The notes under the pieces are model-generated. The model did no database searches, was not told the DNA's origin, and was given only the letters and a program-made list of their open reading frames with translations. A DNA stretch of 64,000 nucleotides from Endocalyx cinctus. Its lineage: Eukaryota; Ascomycota; Sordariomycetes; Amphisphaeriales; Apiosporaceae. The stretch lies in NCBI GenBank assembly GCA_001600455.1, contig BCKC01000008.1, positions 1,275,345 to 1,339,344 of the forward strand, written 5' to 3'. The translations under genes were made by a program, and so were the position numbers. Positions 11,966-24,360 of this stretch are shown in pieces. Position 1 is the first letter of the stretch; every line of letters begins with the position of its first letter.

Positions 11966-13325
11966 TTAACATAATCCCATCTGGACTCTCTCATAGTCCT
12001 CCGCACACTCTCCCTCGGTATCCTCGACCATGGCAGGGATCGGCTTGTTCGCGAGCGGCGTCAAGCGGAAGGCGTGTCTTCGCTCACCGACTGGATAATC
12101 CAGGGTCTGAGAATGGTTTGTGACTCTCTGGTCCCAAACAATGACGGTTCCGGCATCGTATCGAACCCGACATTGGAAGTCTTGACGCTTAGCGATGTGG
12201 TCGAAGAGGAACTTGAGGAGGTAGTCGGATTCTTCCTCGTCGAAGCCAACGATGCGCTTGGTGTATACCGGGTTTACGTCTTTTATATGACCGTTAGTAA
12301 TGTGTAGCTCATAGAAGACAGAACAAAGTATCACGGCGTGAAAATACCAGCCAGCGAGAAAAAATGAAATGTTCTAGGAGATATAATAATAACTCACATA
12401 AAGCCTTCTCCTTCGTCACAGGATGTACTATAACGACAGGATGTTCCTGCAAGAGCTCCGCTCTCCTCATGACAGCGCCGTCGCCGTTCTTGAGCTCTTG
12501 GGAAACACCATCGTTGTTCGAGTGGATCGCCGTCAGACCCTCGAGCCGCTTCCGGAATCGGGGAGACAGAGATTTGAAGGCCTGCACGCTAGAGCTAACC
12601 AGGGTGTCTCCTCCCGCAGCCGCCGGCGACTCCAACATGCATATGAACGTCGTTCCAGGAGGCTGAGGCTCGGGTGACTGGTCCGTGTGCCATTGCACGG
12701 GACTCCGACCTTTCCAGGACTTACGTACGCGTAGATCGCTTTTAAAAGGACGTTCGAGTTAATATATATATATATTTACATAATCACCATAATTTATTCA
12801 TTGGAGGAAAAAGGGAAGGTTGTCTCACTCTTTGTGATCATAAATAATCATATGCTCAGGCGAGCCACCCATCGGGTGAGGAGCCCATCCGTGAACGTGA
12901 AGGGGGCCAAAGTGTCTGACAATCTTCTTCTGGGCCTCGAATCCGATATCCCTGAAGTCTTGGTTTCGGAAGATGAGAACGCCGCGCTTGGCGGCCATGA
13001 GGGCGAGTTCATCGAGGCCCTCTGAGCTCAGCTGCGAGACTTGGACCCCTTCGATCTCGGACCCAACATGAGGGGAGAGTTCGACAACTTTCGTATCCTT
13101 GCCCCCGAGTAGGTTGGGTAGTTTGGGGTCAGCCCGGTGCCCGGGGTCGAAGTGCTCGAAATAGCCTAGATCTTCGACTTTTTCTAACGGGTCGTAGAAT
13201 GGGAGGTAGTCCGGGTACAGAGCCGAGCCATCTTCGTTCTTGGCTCGCTGAACGAGCTTTGTCTTAAGGGGCTCATCGAACGTAGCCGATGGTGGTGTTG
13301 TTGTTTCTATCGCTGCTGGAGCCAT
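11966..13325 (-). CDS. TauD-type Fe(II)/2-oxoglutarate-dependent dioxygenase
   Basis: Three exons on the minus strand, 13325-12829, 12738-12398 and 12279-11966, give 383 residues. The introns are 90 and 118 nt with GTGAGA and GTGAGT donors, and all phases match. The joins restore family-like text: DHKDDLRVRKSW across intron 1 and ALYVNPVYTKRIVGF across intron 2. The iron site is complete: His183 and Asp185 in QWHTDQS and distal His335 in NHSQTLDY, with Arg346/347 eleven to twelve residues later placed to bind 2-oxoglutarate. Fungal members of this group (JLP1/TauD-like) hydroxylate sulfonates, sulfate esters or other small acids, releasing succinate and CO2. No targeting signal is evident, so it is probably cytosolic. 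It is divergent from the aldolase gene at 14661. The exact substrate cannot be read from sequence. Confidence 0.9.
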
Positions 13326-14660
13326 GGCGTTTGCGTATGTGTGTAATTTCTCGCTTTTTTTATCACACTTATTCTAATTTTGGTTTATATATAAAATCGA
13401 AATAGTATGTTTACAATAATTATTTTCGGGTTTCTTATAAGGGTCTTATATTTCCAATCTTCAGTCTTTTTTTTCTTGTGATCGAACGATTTTCCTTGTC
13501 GGCGAAATGTTCTTAGAGGATGGTTTGAATGGAGATGCTCTTGACAGCGCCGAAAAAAAGGACAAAAAACTTCCTTCTTCTCTTTCCCTCCACTCTCTCC
13601 CCTCTCCCATCCCCAGACTCGACAGAGCTCATGGATATGCCGACTCCGACTATCGCGGTGGGGTTAGTTGTCAACCTCCGTATTAGGCCAATTTAGGAAC
13701 CTTTAAACCAATGAAAATCGCCGAAGCTTTATAACCAAACCACCGAGACCCCATCATCACTTATCGCCATCGATTCAAAGATCAAGGAAAACCCGGTACC
13801 GATTACCCAACCCACTGAGATCTCGACGTTAACACGTCGGCGCCCAATTTTTGTCTAATGTCAATGGTGGAAATAACATTTTGGCTCGTGACGAACTTCC
13901 CGATACGCATTCCGCTACGATTTTTAGATGGGGCATACGATTAGAAAATAGACATATTGTAGTATGATCTAGAAATAAGAGGCACGTCTGAGATTTATCT
14001 TGTCATTTTCATATTTTGCATTATTTGACATCAGTATGAGATAGCTTGGTACTTTACCTGTTCTATATAGTTTATAATACCTTATCTACGTACTTGTGTC
14101 TAGATTTATCCGTGATTGGTAAAAATTAACACCTTAGGATGAAAATATATGCCCCGGCGGCTTTCTAATTCTATCTACGGATGTTGCGCTGCTCATTTCT
14201 GCATGTTGCTGTGCCATTCGGAACCTCGGTGCTTTCCTCCGCCTGGATCCGTCAAGCTCTAGCCCACACTACCTAAATCTAAGGATATACGCCGATCTAT
14301 ATAGTATCTCGTATCCGAATCTCGGCCCATCCACCGTGAAAAGCGGGCCAAACATTATGGTATCGTCTTGGCCAATCTATCATAGAGGTAACCAACTCTC
14401 CAACGTCTGTCAGTGCCTTTCGATATTATCTTCCGTCCCTATTCCGTATCAGTACTTAGACTTGCTCCGTTGTTGTACAGCATACATTCTCAAGAACCTA
14501 TAGCACAGTTCCACGTAGAAATATCATTAATAGAACAGGCCTCTTCAATAGTCTCCGCCAAGCGAGAAGAGAAGGATCCACTTCTCTACCCGATCACCTT
14601 TTTTCCACTCGCCGAAGTAAAAGCAAAGAGGAATAAAATAAGAAGTTAAAAAAAAAAGCA
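13326..14660. promoter_or_regulatory. Shared divergent promoter region of the TauD-type and aldolase genes
   Basis: A 1.3 kb interval between the two divergent start codons, with no supported gene. Near the aldolase side there is a purine-rich leader ending in AAAAAAAAAAGCA just before its ATG. One CCTCGG hexamer lies at 14224-14229, the type of site bound by fungal CTF1/FarA-class regulators; a single hexamer in this length is easily explained by chance. Co-regulation of the two genes from this interval is an inference from geometry. Confidence 0.4.
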
Positions 14661-16134
14661 ATGTCGAAGACACAGCGACCTTTGCCCGCGGGCATGTACA
14701 CGCCCTTACCGACCTTCTTCAACGAGGACGAAGACCTGGACCTGGACGCGCTAGCCCGACACGTGAAGTTCACCGCGTCGGCGGGCACGATCCCGGTGGT
14801 ATCGGGCTCGGCCGGAGAAGCGCCTCACCTGACGGCTCCGGAGCGGACGGAGCTGATCCGGGTCGCGCGGCGAGCGCTCGACGAGTGCGGGCTGGGCGCG
14901 GTCCCCGTCGTGGCGGGCGCCGGCGTGCCTAGCACGCGCGAGACGATCGAGATCGCCAAGCAGGCGGCCGACGCCGGCGCCGACTACGTCATGGTCATCC
15001 CGCCGGGGTACTACGCTGGAGCGCTGAGCGCGGCCGGCGGCGAGGCTTTGGTCAGGTACTTCGTCGACGTCGCCGAGAAGAGCCCCTTGCCCGTCATCGT
15101 GTACAACTTCCCGGGCGTTTCGGCCGGCATCGACCTTAGCAGCGATATGATCGTCGAGGCCGCGAGGAGGTCTTCAAATATCGTTGGTGTAAAGTTAACG
15201 TAATTATCAGCCCCTCTATTTCCTAAACTTCATTTAACCCGTATTGGGAAAAGAAAAATTAAATTACGGGAAACCCTTTATTCTTTATTTTAGAATTGTG
15301 GTGAAAGTATTAAACTTTGTGGGAATAACAAAACGCTAACGACAGGAGGTGAATAGGTGCGCGTCGGTAGGCAAGATCACGCGGGTTAACGCTATCGTCA
15401 ACTCGGACGAGTTCAAGTCTAAGTACCCGAGAAAAACCCCGGGCCAGGAATTTCGTATAATTGACGGTTATATCGATATCCTACTTCCATCGATAGCTAG
15501 CGGCGCCGCAGGTGTAAGTAGTTCCCCCTTGATCACCACTTAGAGTTGCTTATACACTTAGGGGAAGATAGATAGAGAAAGCTAACTTTAATTCGTGATC
15601 TACTTGCAGGCTATCTCCGGGTTACCGAACATCGTCCCCGTAGGTCTTGATTTTTTTTTTCTCTCTTTTTCATTGGGGACTGTCCTCCTGTGTTCTCATT
15701 TTTAGCTTTCATACTAACCTTGAGTTATCTAGAGGACCTGTGTCCGTCTTTGGAAGCTCGCGTCAACAGCGGTGACCGGCACAGACGAATACAAGGAAGC
15801 GCAGCGATTACAGAACATGCTTGCCTTGGTTGATGGGTTTATGCAGACTATAGGCGTAAGTTTCCAAAGACCTACCACAACCGCTCCCCCCCCCCCCCCC
15901 CCCCCCCCCCCTTCTCATCCCAAAAAGAAAATGGAATTGAATTTTGCTCAAGCTCACTGTCCATTTTAGTTTGCCGGTACGAAGATGCTGTTGCACCAGA
16001 GGTTCGGATATAGCCCGCTACCTAGACGACCCCTCATGCCGAGCAGCCCAGAGAGTGCCGCTGAGTGGTTGAAAAACCCGTTCCTCCTTGCTGTCTACGC
16101 GGAAGAGGAGAAGCTCTTGAAAGCGGCATCATAG
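14661..16134 (+). CDS. DHDPS/HOGA-fold aldolase (class I, pyruvate-type)
   Basis: Five exons, 14661-15199, 15357-15513, 15610-15639, 15733-15855 and 15970-16134, give 337 residues; every junction keeps phase. Exon 3 is only 30 nt. The (beta/alpha)8 aldolase signature is intact: GSAGE at 49-53 (carboxylate-binding loop), Tyr148 in VIVYNFPG, and the Schiff-base Lys178 in GVKLTC, the last split by intron 1. Fungi make lysine by the alpha-aminoadipate route, so a true dihydrodipicolinate synthase role is unlikely. Fungal relatives include 4-hydroxy-2-oxoglutarate aldolase and the 2-keto-3-deoxy-sugar-acid aldolases of uronate breakdown (LGA1/GaaC type), which release pyruvate. Length fits these. 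The substrate is undecided. The neighbouring TauD-type oxygenase and Zn2Cys6 regulator suggest a catabolic role. Confidence 0.9.
15886..15911 (+). repeat. Poly-C run inside aldolase intron 4
   Basis: 26 consecutive C bases lie between the GTAAGT donor at 15856 and the TTTTAG acceptor ending at 15969. On the transcript this is an uninterrupted C-tract within a 114-nt intron. Length may be imprecise because homopolymers are error-prone in sequencing. Confidence 0.85.
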
Positions 16135-18143
16135 GATATTAAAATATTTATTGGTTACGCTGGATGAAGTGTTACAGTATTACTGAGCCCTTGGTGATTA
16201 AGATAATAGATCATCACATCTGCCTTCTAGTCAAATCACAAAGCTTCAGATGGTTCAGGTGTATGTTTACATACTGGTTTGATACATAGAACCTAATACC
16301 CGACGTACTTCTTATTGAGTACTTTACCGAAAGTTTATTTGTTTTACCGTGGCCTGGTGGATTGAACTGTAAATATCGCAGATACAATGGTTTGGAAAGT
16401 TCTTTTTCTCTCCTCTCTCTTTCTCTCCTTACTTCCCCCTTTTTTCCCCGCCTATTTATCATGCTGGCTTAATTACCTATAATACCGCAGAGAAAAAAGT
16501 GAATGATATGCAATAAGCTGCATACCAATCACGCATCCGCTACCGGTCCTACTCTATGATCATACCCTCCATCTTTTATTTTTTTCACGAAATGCTAAAA
16601 TCACACCCACCTATCTATTTACCCCTTTATAGTCGACTCTACAGAAGAAAATGCCGCAGTCGAGGAACAGCTGAGCTGAGATGGTGTGGAGACGTCAGAT
16701 GGTTACGTTTGAAGGAGAGAATACGAAATAGGAAAATGTCGCATTACAATATTCTATGAATTTTCTTGCTACGTTAAGCTTTTCTAAAATAATTACATCG
16801 TCGATCGCGAAGCTAAGCCCGGTCAGTGCTATAGTCCCGGTCCCGTGGCTCAGGGTGTTGAAAAGACTCCAAGAGATTGCGGCTCTAAGGGAAGTTGCCA
16901 AGACGGGTATGTACTTTTGGGGTGTCGATGACCATTTTCTAACCAAGGGAGAGCAAAGCGTCGAGTACGCATACGACGGTGGATATAATAGCCAATCGGG
17001 ATGCAAGTATTTTAGATGACCTTTGGCACTTTCTTATGCGCTGCTCGGTTTTTTCTTCCTTACATATTCGAGAAATTCCCTTGGGGGTGTATATTGTTAT
17101 ACCAAAACAGGCAAAACGAAATCGTGTGATAATGATATCAGAGTTAAGAGGGAGAAAAAAAAATATACGACTGAATACCAACCCTGCGACAAGGGGATAT
17201 GAGTATGCAGCTACCCATCCTATGATACGCTCCCAGTACACGGTCGATGATTTGGTTAGTGTGGGGGAAAGAAGCCTAAAGCACGGAATAGGAAATGCCG
17301 AATGCACAAATAGATCATGTTGGTTAGTAGTACATGTTAGATGAATTGATTACGAAAAAGAAAAAAATGTTGCCTAGCCAGTCAGTGGGATTTTCTCACG
17401 TGTGGTCTCGAGGTCCCTCCCATTCGTAGGCCCCTTTACCCTGAGCGATTAGTCTAATAGTACGAGGAGAAAGGGTGACGATAGTACATCATCCTGTCCA
17501 TGGTTAAGGGATTGAAGGCGAAACAGGAATATGTGCATGGATCTTCTAGACTTGTACCTCTAAGAAAGATATATCGCACTCGCATTGGATAAATTTTGAG
17601 CTATACCCAGGAAGACTTTTATTATTGCCTGTTACGATCTCGACTCCGATCATCTCATCCCTACTCGTCAATCCCACCGGCAGCATAGGCGTATCGATCT
17701 GGCAGGCTTTGACGTTACCGCGTACCGCATACTTCGATTTAGCGGGCACGAATCAGCGAGCAGTTCCGTCAAAAGCCCCTGGAACCAGTCATTCCTTCTG
17801 GTGCGTGCTCGCCGCTTTAGTGATGCTGCAGGATGGATGGCCGGCAACGAACTTCGAAACGACAACAAAAAAAAATAATAATAAAAAAATAAGGGTTTCG
17901 ATAAAATCATAAATCCCGAAATCCTCATGTACCATATAGGTAGGTAAAACGGTAAACTACCGCTTTATGTATTACTGAATATGAAGATATAACCCAACTT
18001 TTCTGGGTAACTGTCTCTGATCCAATTCGGCCAGCAATCTATCTTAGGAATGGTGAATTTTAGAGAAGCTGTTGGGCCAGGTAGGAAGAAGGTAACATAC
18101 TGAACAACGACTAGCCTCGGTTAATTCTCAGAGAATAGGATCT

Positions 18144-18162
18144 ACTAGAAGAACCTTCTAGT
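18144..18162. repeat. Short perfect inverted repeat
   Basis: ACTAGAAG and CTTCTAGT are perfect reverse complements separated by AAC, giving an 8-bp stem. It lies in the gene-poor interval with no flanking gene, so its role is unknown. Confidence 0.7.
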
Positions 18163-21100
18163 TGGCGTCCTGAAGATCTAAATTGACGGGCGTGACATAA
18201 GGTTTAATTAAATAACATAAATACGGTGTATATATTTCTTCAAAAGGTACGATGGGAGGCCCAAATAGGCTTCACTGAATGATAACTTTGAGGGTATCTG
18301 CCCAACGTTCCGTACTTAGGAATTGAGTAGTAAATATAACCTCAACTACAGCAAGTCCTATACATAGCTTTCCTACACACAATGATTAGACTGCAAACTG
18401 ATTGACGAGGTTTTGCTGAAAGGTTGAACTAAAAAGGCGAAAATTTCTCGGCACCCACCATGCTGAAAGTTCCTTAATTGCCATAGTTTAACTTATGGTG
18501 AGGTTAATAGCCTTTGTAGATAGAGTATGAGAAATGCTGGATACCGGAAAACCAATGTTGCCTGGTCTCTTTCAACTCGGTAGAGAAAAATATCGACGAG
18601 TTTCCCCGTCTCGTTTCCTATACGTCACTGTCCATTATAATTGCAAAGAGAACGGTGAAAAAGCGTCCTATCGCAATTGCCCCCATCGTACAATACAGGT
18701 TGGCTGCGTCGACAAGGAATGAGTGTAGCTATGATGACGTATACTTTTGGGACGAAGAAGGGCTTTCGAAGAAAGTTCTGGGTTGCACCTCCTCGGGGAT
18801 GTGACAACGACCTCGACAATTATTGTTCAAAAATTCGGTCTTACAGCATCGCGTTTCAAGAATCAGGAATTTGGGGAGTCGTGAGCTCGGCAATGGCCGC
18901 GATTGAACTATTGTCGTGTACAGACGCCAACGCCGACGGTTCCTCCGCATGCTTTCCGATTATTTCACGTGGGAAATCCTTATCAAGACTTGCTGAGATT
19001 TTTGTCCATGTATTATATAAGTACAGTAAACTTTAGTTGTATGCGAAATGGTACTTAGAACTTGTATGATAACTTGTGTACAAGGGTCTTTTCCTCATTT
19101 CTACGAATTACACCTTGACTTTAGCGAATCTTGTAATGGCAGCCAGTATCCATAGGCAGGATGTCTCCTAGCTCTCTCGTGTATGAGTTCACTTCCAAGC
19201 TGGCTGGATGAATGAAGGAAAACAATTTAAGGACGGGTTCTAGTGTTGCAGTATTTGATTCCACTTGTCGTGAGTCTACCGACGCCTGGTGAGGCGCTCC
19301 TTTCCCTAAGTTCGGATTTCCTAGACTACTGAAGGAGTCTTTACGTATTTGCTTCAAGGATTTATTATTTAGTTCGCCACAAGAATCATCTGAGTTGAAC
19401 GGTGTCAAGGGGCAGCTGTATCAGGTTATTGATGTTCTCTTACCTATCTTCCATATCTTGATCTGACCTTCATACCCTACCCTTCATCATTCAAAATTAC
19501 CGCACCGCTCGCTACCACAAACATGCCAGCGACATCATTATTGACAGTGGTGAAGATGTTCGCATCACGACTAAATCCTAGGAACGCACATGTAAAAAAA
19601 AGATTAATTATGCTTATCTGGATGCAGCCACCCGGCCGCCTCTACCGCGCTTACTGCTACTATACATACCATGGCGGATATATTCTCACTGTTGGGAAAT
19701 ACCTCATCAGCGGTCGATAGGGGAGAGAATGATGTGGAAAGATTCGTAATGATCGAGGCAGTGCTATCTTGTATTAGGAATTTTGTACTGGGCTTGATAA
19801 CGTCCTGATGCAGGCCAGAGAGGCGAGGGGTATCTTCACCCGATCATTATTACCAGGGAAGTGCCGTCATCCTTGGCATATGCTGGTGAGATGTTGAGAA
19901 AATGGTTTCGAAATGCGAACTTGGACGTACGAAAGGAGAGTCGAAAAGGACGTAGTCGATGAACTCGTAAGAGCTGAGAGGTCTGAGATTGACATAGGAC
20001 AATGGTACTATAGACTCGCCGAGGACTCGGAACGTGAGAGAAAGATCTGATCTGTTGTGGACATATGGGTAGGTTAGTATTCTCATGAGCTCTGGTACGC
20101 CACGTGTGAGTAATGGTGACACGCAATACTATTTTACGATCGGCAGTAATACTGGTTCGATTACCCCTAGATTCACTTCCTCCGTGTATCCTAAATGCCG
20201 ACTAGTATTCTCATTACCTGGAAGCTATGAGGCCATAAATGCCAGCACTTGACTCAAGGAGGGATAGGTACCGTGGCAAAACACGAAATAAGGGAAGCGT
20301 ATGCCCACTACGCACAGAGAGAAGCTTAGGCCTCCCGGTGGAACTTGACGGAAACGTAGGTTGTACAAAACCTGCTATCCAGGCAGCCAGGTAAAGTTTT
20401 AACGTTCGCCACCGGGGCGGTGATCGACATTTTTATCGGACGATGTTGCCTCTTGTCGTCGGTGACTCTTGATTCGTCATGGCTACGTTAAACGGTATCC
20501 CGAAACGTATCAAATCATGTCGTGGTCCGGCCGTGAGCATCAACGTAGTCCCCTCTGTGACAGGTCGTTGTATGGCCTACCATGTCGCGTGGAACCCGTC
20601 CGTATCGGATCAAAGCCCTACAAAAAATATCACGCACCTGCGCCGGGGTCATTGCTGACTCCTGGGTTACCACTATAGAATTGGCTTATAGGGACATTTA
20701 GCAAATCACGACTCGCGACAAAGTGGTCAATAGGTTGAAGTTGCGAGGGGATCTAGGTAGAACGCGTAGTAAGAAAGGGGCGAAGAGGATACAGAATCCT
20801 GTGTTTAAGTCACACACGTACGTAACGTCTATAAAGCAATGAAAAATGAAATAAAATAAAAAGCGAATCCGAATTCGATTTCTTTTTTTGCCCTTGATAA
20901 TGATTCACCAAGTATTAAATTTTCGGACCACCCACTCTCAGCATCGTCACCATGAAAGCTTGGCGGTGTTCCTCTGGTTGTTAGACAGCAGATGCTGACG
21001 AAGACTACGTTTGCGGTATATACGTCTTTTGTCTTGGCTGTGCGTCGGTCGTCGGCCTCACGAGACATCATCGAATAGAAAGGACCAATGTGGATTTTGG

Positions 21101-21744
21101 GCGTGCGTTACAGCCTGCGCAGCCCAATTCTTGGCGATGATGCAGTTGTTCTCAATTTCTGACGAGATTTCGAGTAGCTCAGCCAAGAGTTTTGGGGGAT
21201 GGAATGTGAGAACTTTGTCGTTAATGGTGTGTTACCGCGGCGATAAATGAATCCCTTAAACCACACAATTGAAGACAGGACAGAGACTACAGCACATATC
21301 GTCCAGGGTACCATAATATTAAGAAAGACAGCGAAAAGAAAAAAGGCTTATACGGAATACTGTCACCTTTCGAGTTATCCTGGTTCTAGGAAAATGCACC
21401 TTTAAACGCCATATCCTTGGCTACGGACTCCCGGGCAGCGAAACAATAGCGGGCAAGTTGCGTAAGTTTATTTTGAAGTTTCGCCAAGCAGCCTGTCAGT
21501 CCGGGTGATCCCTAACTCAATACCAAGAGATCGATCTACGCATAAACCGCCTTGGCAGGGACGGCAGTAGAGAAAATTATTTCCATGAAGAAGAAGTAGG
21601 AACTATTAAAAAACAAGCGCTTTTTGACAATAAGCGGTTATTGTTACAAATGCTATCATTAGGCTCAAGTATCTTGATTTCTTCGGTGCCGCGGGAGCGT
21701 AAAGTGGCACGGCACTGTCGCACACATACGCCCCAATTCGTCCG

Positions 21745-21779
<35 letters not shown>

Positions 21780-21782
21780 AAA
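21745..21782. repeat. T15A23 homopolymer palindrome
   Basis: Fifteen T bases run directly into 23 A bases, forming a perfect dA/dT dyad. It could be a nucleosome-excluding element or the scar of a poly-A insertion. It creates spurious Phe/Lys open frames on both strands. Confidence 0.8.
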
Positions 21783-22243
21783 CCCGTACCCAACAAATAA
21801 AAGAAAACAATCAAAAGTTTGAGGCATTTTTTTCAAACGTTTGTCATGGTGTTTCAGCAGACCCAAGAAGTCGCCAAGGAAGGGTGAGTGTGGACGGCGC
21901 TCATTCGCTACCGATATGTGTTATCTCACATCATTTGTAGTGTAATTTAGGTACATGAAGGTACAATTACTGTCATGCGAAACCGGTCAGCGATCGGCGA
22001 AGAAGGCTGTGCTGTTCTACCGTATTCTCAAAATACTCCGTACACACTATCGAAACCCGCAGATGAAGCAGCCTTGGCATGGGTTTGTTTGGAAAGAATC
22101 CTCCAGGAAGAAATGTCCCGGACATTCGGGGGAAATAAAAATGGAAGGTTTAAAAATAATAACAAAAAATAAGTAAATAATGCAGCATAGGAATTTTTTT
22201 CTTCTTAGCTCCCGGCTTGGCCATTCAAAAAGCTAGAGATATG

Positions 22244-22263
22244 CATCATCATCATCATCATCA
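22244..22263. repeat. CAT trinucleotide microsatellite
   Basis: About six to seven tandem CAT units lie in non-coding sequence. Confidence 0.75.
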
Positions 22264-24129
22264 CCGGTAGAATTTCTGTATCCTACCAGAGTAGAGATGA
22301 GACAAAGTCTGACAAGTGACAAGGTAACAAGCAAGGCAATCAAGCACACGACGGTGAAGGCTTGGCCGGGGTAATTCAGCAAGCAGGCACACGACAGTGA
22401 AATTAGACTGGGGTATTCGTGGGGAAGAACCTAGGTGATCGCAGTGCTGTAGTGTACGTAAGACGCAATGATGTCTGGTTGGTGGTTGGGATGATCTCCT
22501 TATTTCGCTCACCGTTGTACATATACGTAGGTACATCCTGGCACAATAATGCGGGATGAAGGGTGAATCTGCAAGCCATCGAGACCGAAAGAAAATCATA
22601 TTGCGGACATTCCCGTATGAAGAAAGCTTCGCCTTCTTGTACATATATGGATATGAATAATTTATAAAGCTTATTCACCGCCACTTCCGAGATGATGAAA
22701 TAACTTCATATTTAGATGTGTGGCTTTCTCCAGGATTTGTTTTGTTGGGTGGGGGTGATCATCTTTTGTCACGTAAAGGCTGATGCAACTGAATGCTGTA
22801 ATCGTGGCGTGCTGGGTTGGGTAATCTAAATGCAGTCATATTTAAACCATGATAGACCATTTGGAATGGTAAAATATGTTGTGTACTGTACGCACGTTGT
22901 ACGTGGTTCGGTTGAAGTTGGCTTCTTTACATCGCAGGGCTCGCAACTTACCTTCCCCTATCCAATCTAGACCGTATTACTCCGTATTACTCTGAATTGG
23001 TGATTGTATATAGACATTTGCCGATCTTTGTGCTCAGCCAAGAGCCTCAAAACATCGCCTTGACAGGCTGACTGCATCACAAAGGGAAGCACAAAATTAC
23101 CCCTTTCTTGGCCTTCATAATCTACGAGATTTTTCCAAAAGAAGGGCCTGTAGAGTGTATTATGATTCCATGGGTGGCCGTTTAGGGAAACTAAAACAGG
23201 TTAGGTCATTTCTGTATTGAATGGGTCGGAAAGGTAGGATTGACAACGATGCCTAATGCAGGTGCAGTAAGTAGAAGCTGCAGTATGCAGTATGTGGTCG
23301 TACACACAAGATGGTCACGAGAGAAGAAGATTCTCTCGCGGTGGCGTTCCTTCTTACCGGGACCTTTTCCTGTACACTACCGCAGTGACCATTATCCTGC
23401 AGAAGAGATGCTCTTTGGGGATTTATGCAGCATACGACTATGAAAAAAAAAAAAAAACCAGAACTGAAGGATACGGTGACGCCAGCGCATGCTGTTCCAC
23501 CAGATTCAAATTCAATTGAATTGAACCTGTCCACTATACTGATTGCTCAGTATTTATGATATTACATACGCGGATGAGGTATAATATGCAGCTGTTACGA
23601 ATCGCTGAAACTGGGAGAAGACAGTCATGTATATGCCATGTCACACGGTTGTAACCAGACAGCCCTGATGAATGTACAGGGTTTAATGATATCCTAGTAC
23701 AGAACAAGGCGGGATACCTTTTTCGATCGATCCGGGTCGGTTATAGTTGATTTCGAGACTTTTGCTCTCTCTTTTTTTCTCCCTTTCTTTCGGCATACGA
23801 AGTTTCGGTCATCAGTTGAAAGAAGAAGCCATACGCGGTTTGTCTCATAGGGAACCCAAGCGCTGGGCAGGCATTCGGTTATGCGTACCAAGGCCAAATC
23901 AACAATTCGACCGGACACATGGATGGATCCGGGCGTTTATTACTTACTGTAATACATATTCTATAATTTTAACATAAACCATCGTATCTATACGTAAGTT
24001 ATCTTGGCAGATACGTTTTATTCAATTTCTTGATGCAAAGATATAAAAATAAACAAAAAGCAAATTAAAAAAAAAAAAGTCAAAGAGCGATAATGGGAGA
24101 ATCGATTAATGCAGCAGTGGCATATGTAA

Positions 24130-24360
24130 TACGTACGTGCCTAGGTATGTGCCTAAGTAAGTTAGGTATACTGTAGTTTACTTAGAAGTACGTAGTATTA
24201 GGTGTAACTTGTAACTACCTTAGGTATTAAGTTAGCTAAGGTACCACTATCTATATACCTATACTACAGTACCTAACTATCTTAAACAAATCCCCTTTAG
24301 CCCCTTCTGCCCCTCTATCTCTTCCCCTAAAACCCCGCATCCCCGTTAAGTACCTAGGCA
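24130..24360. repeat. Island of TACCTAGGTA-like short palindromes
   Basis: Dense overlapping copies of CCTAGGTA, GTACCTAA, TTAGGTA and AAGTACGTAGTA on both strands. Similar but smaller islands occur near 27130, 46150, 46790, 47830, 55510, 63210-63600 and 63900. The pattern resembles the short palindromic filler seen in intergenic DNA of several filamentous fungi. Confidence 0.6.

Noticed and set aside
16979..19036. Open frames of about 120 codons at 16979-17344, 16939-17307 and 18677-19036
   Set aside because: They have no recognisable content, overlap frames on both strands and no supporting splice structure.
20140..20165. GGTTCGATTA near 20153 as a tRNA B-box
   Set aside because: No A-box, acceptor stem or anticodon arm can be assembled around it.
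22261..22684. Minus-strand frames of 127 and 93 codons
   Set aside because: They overlap each other in different frames, have no family features, and one begins in a CAT microsatellite.
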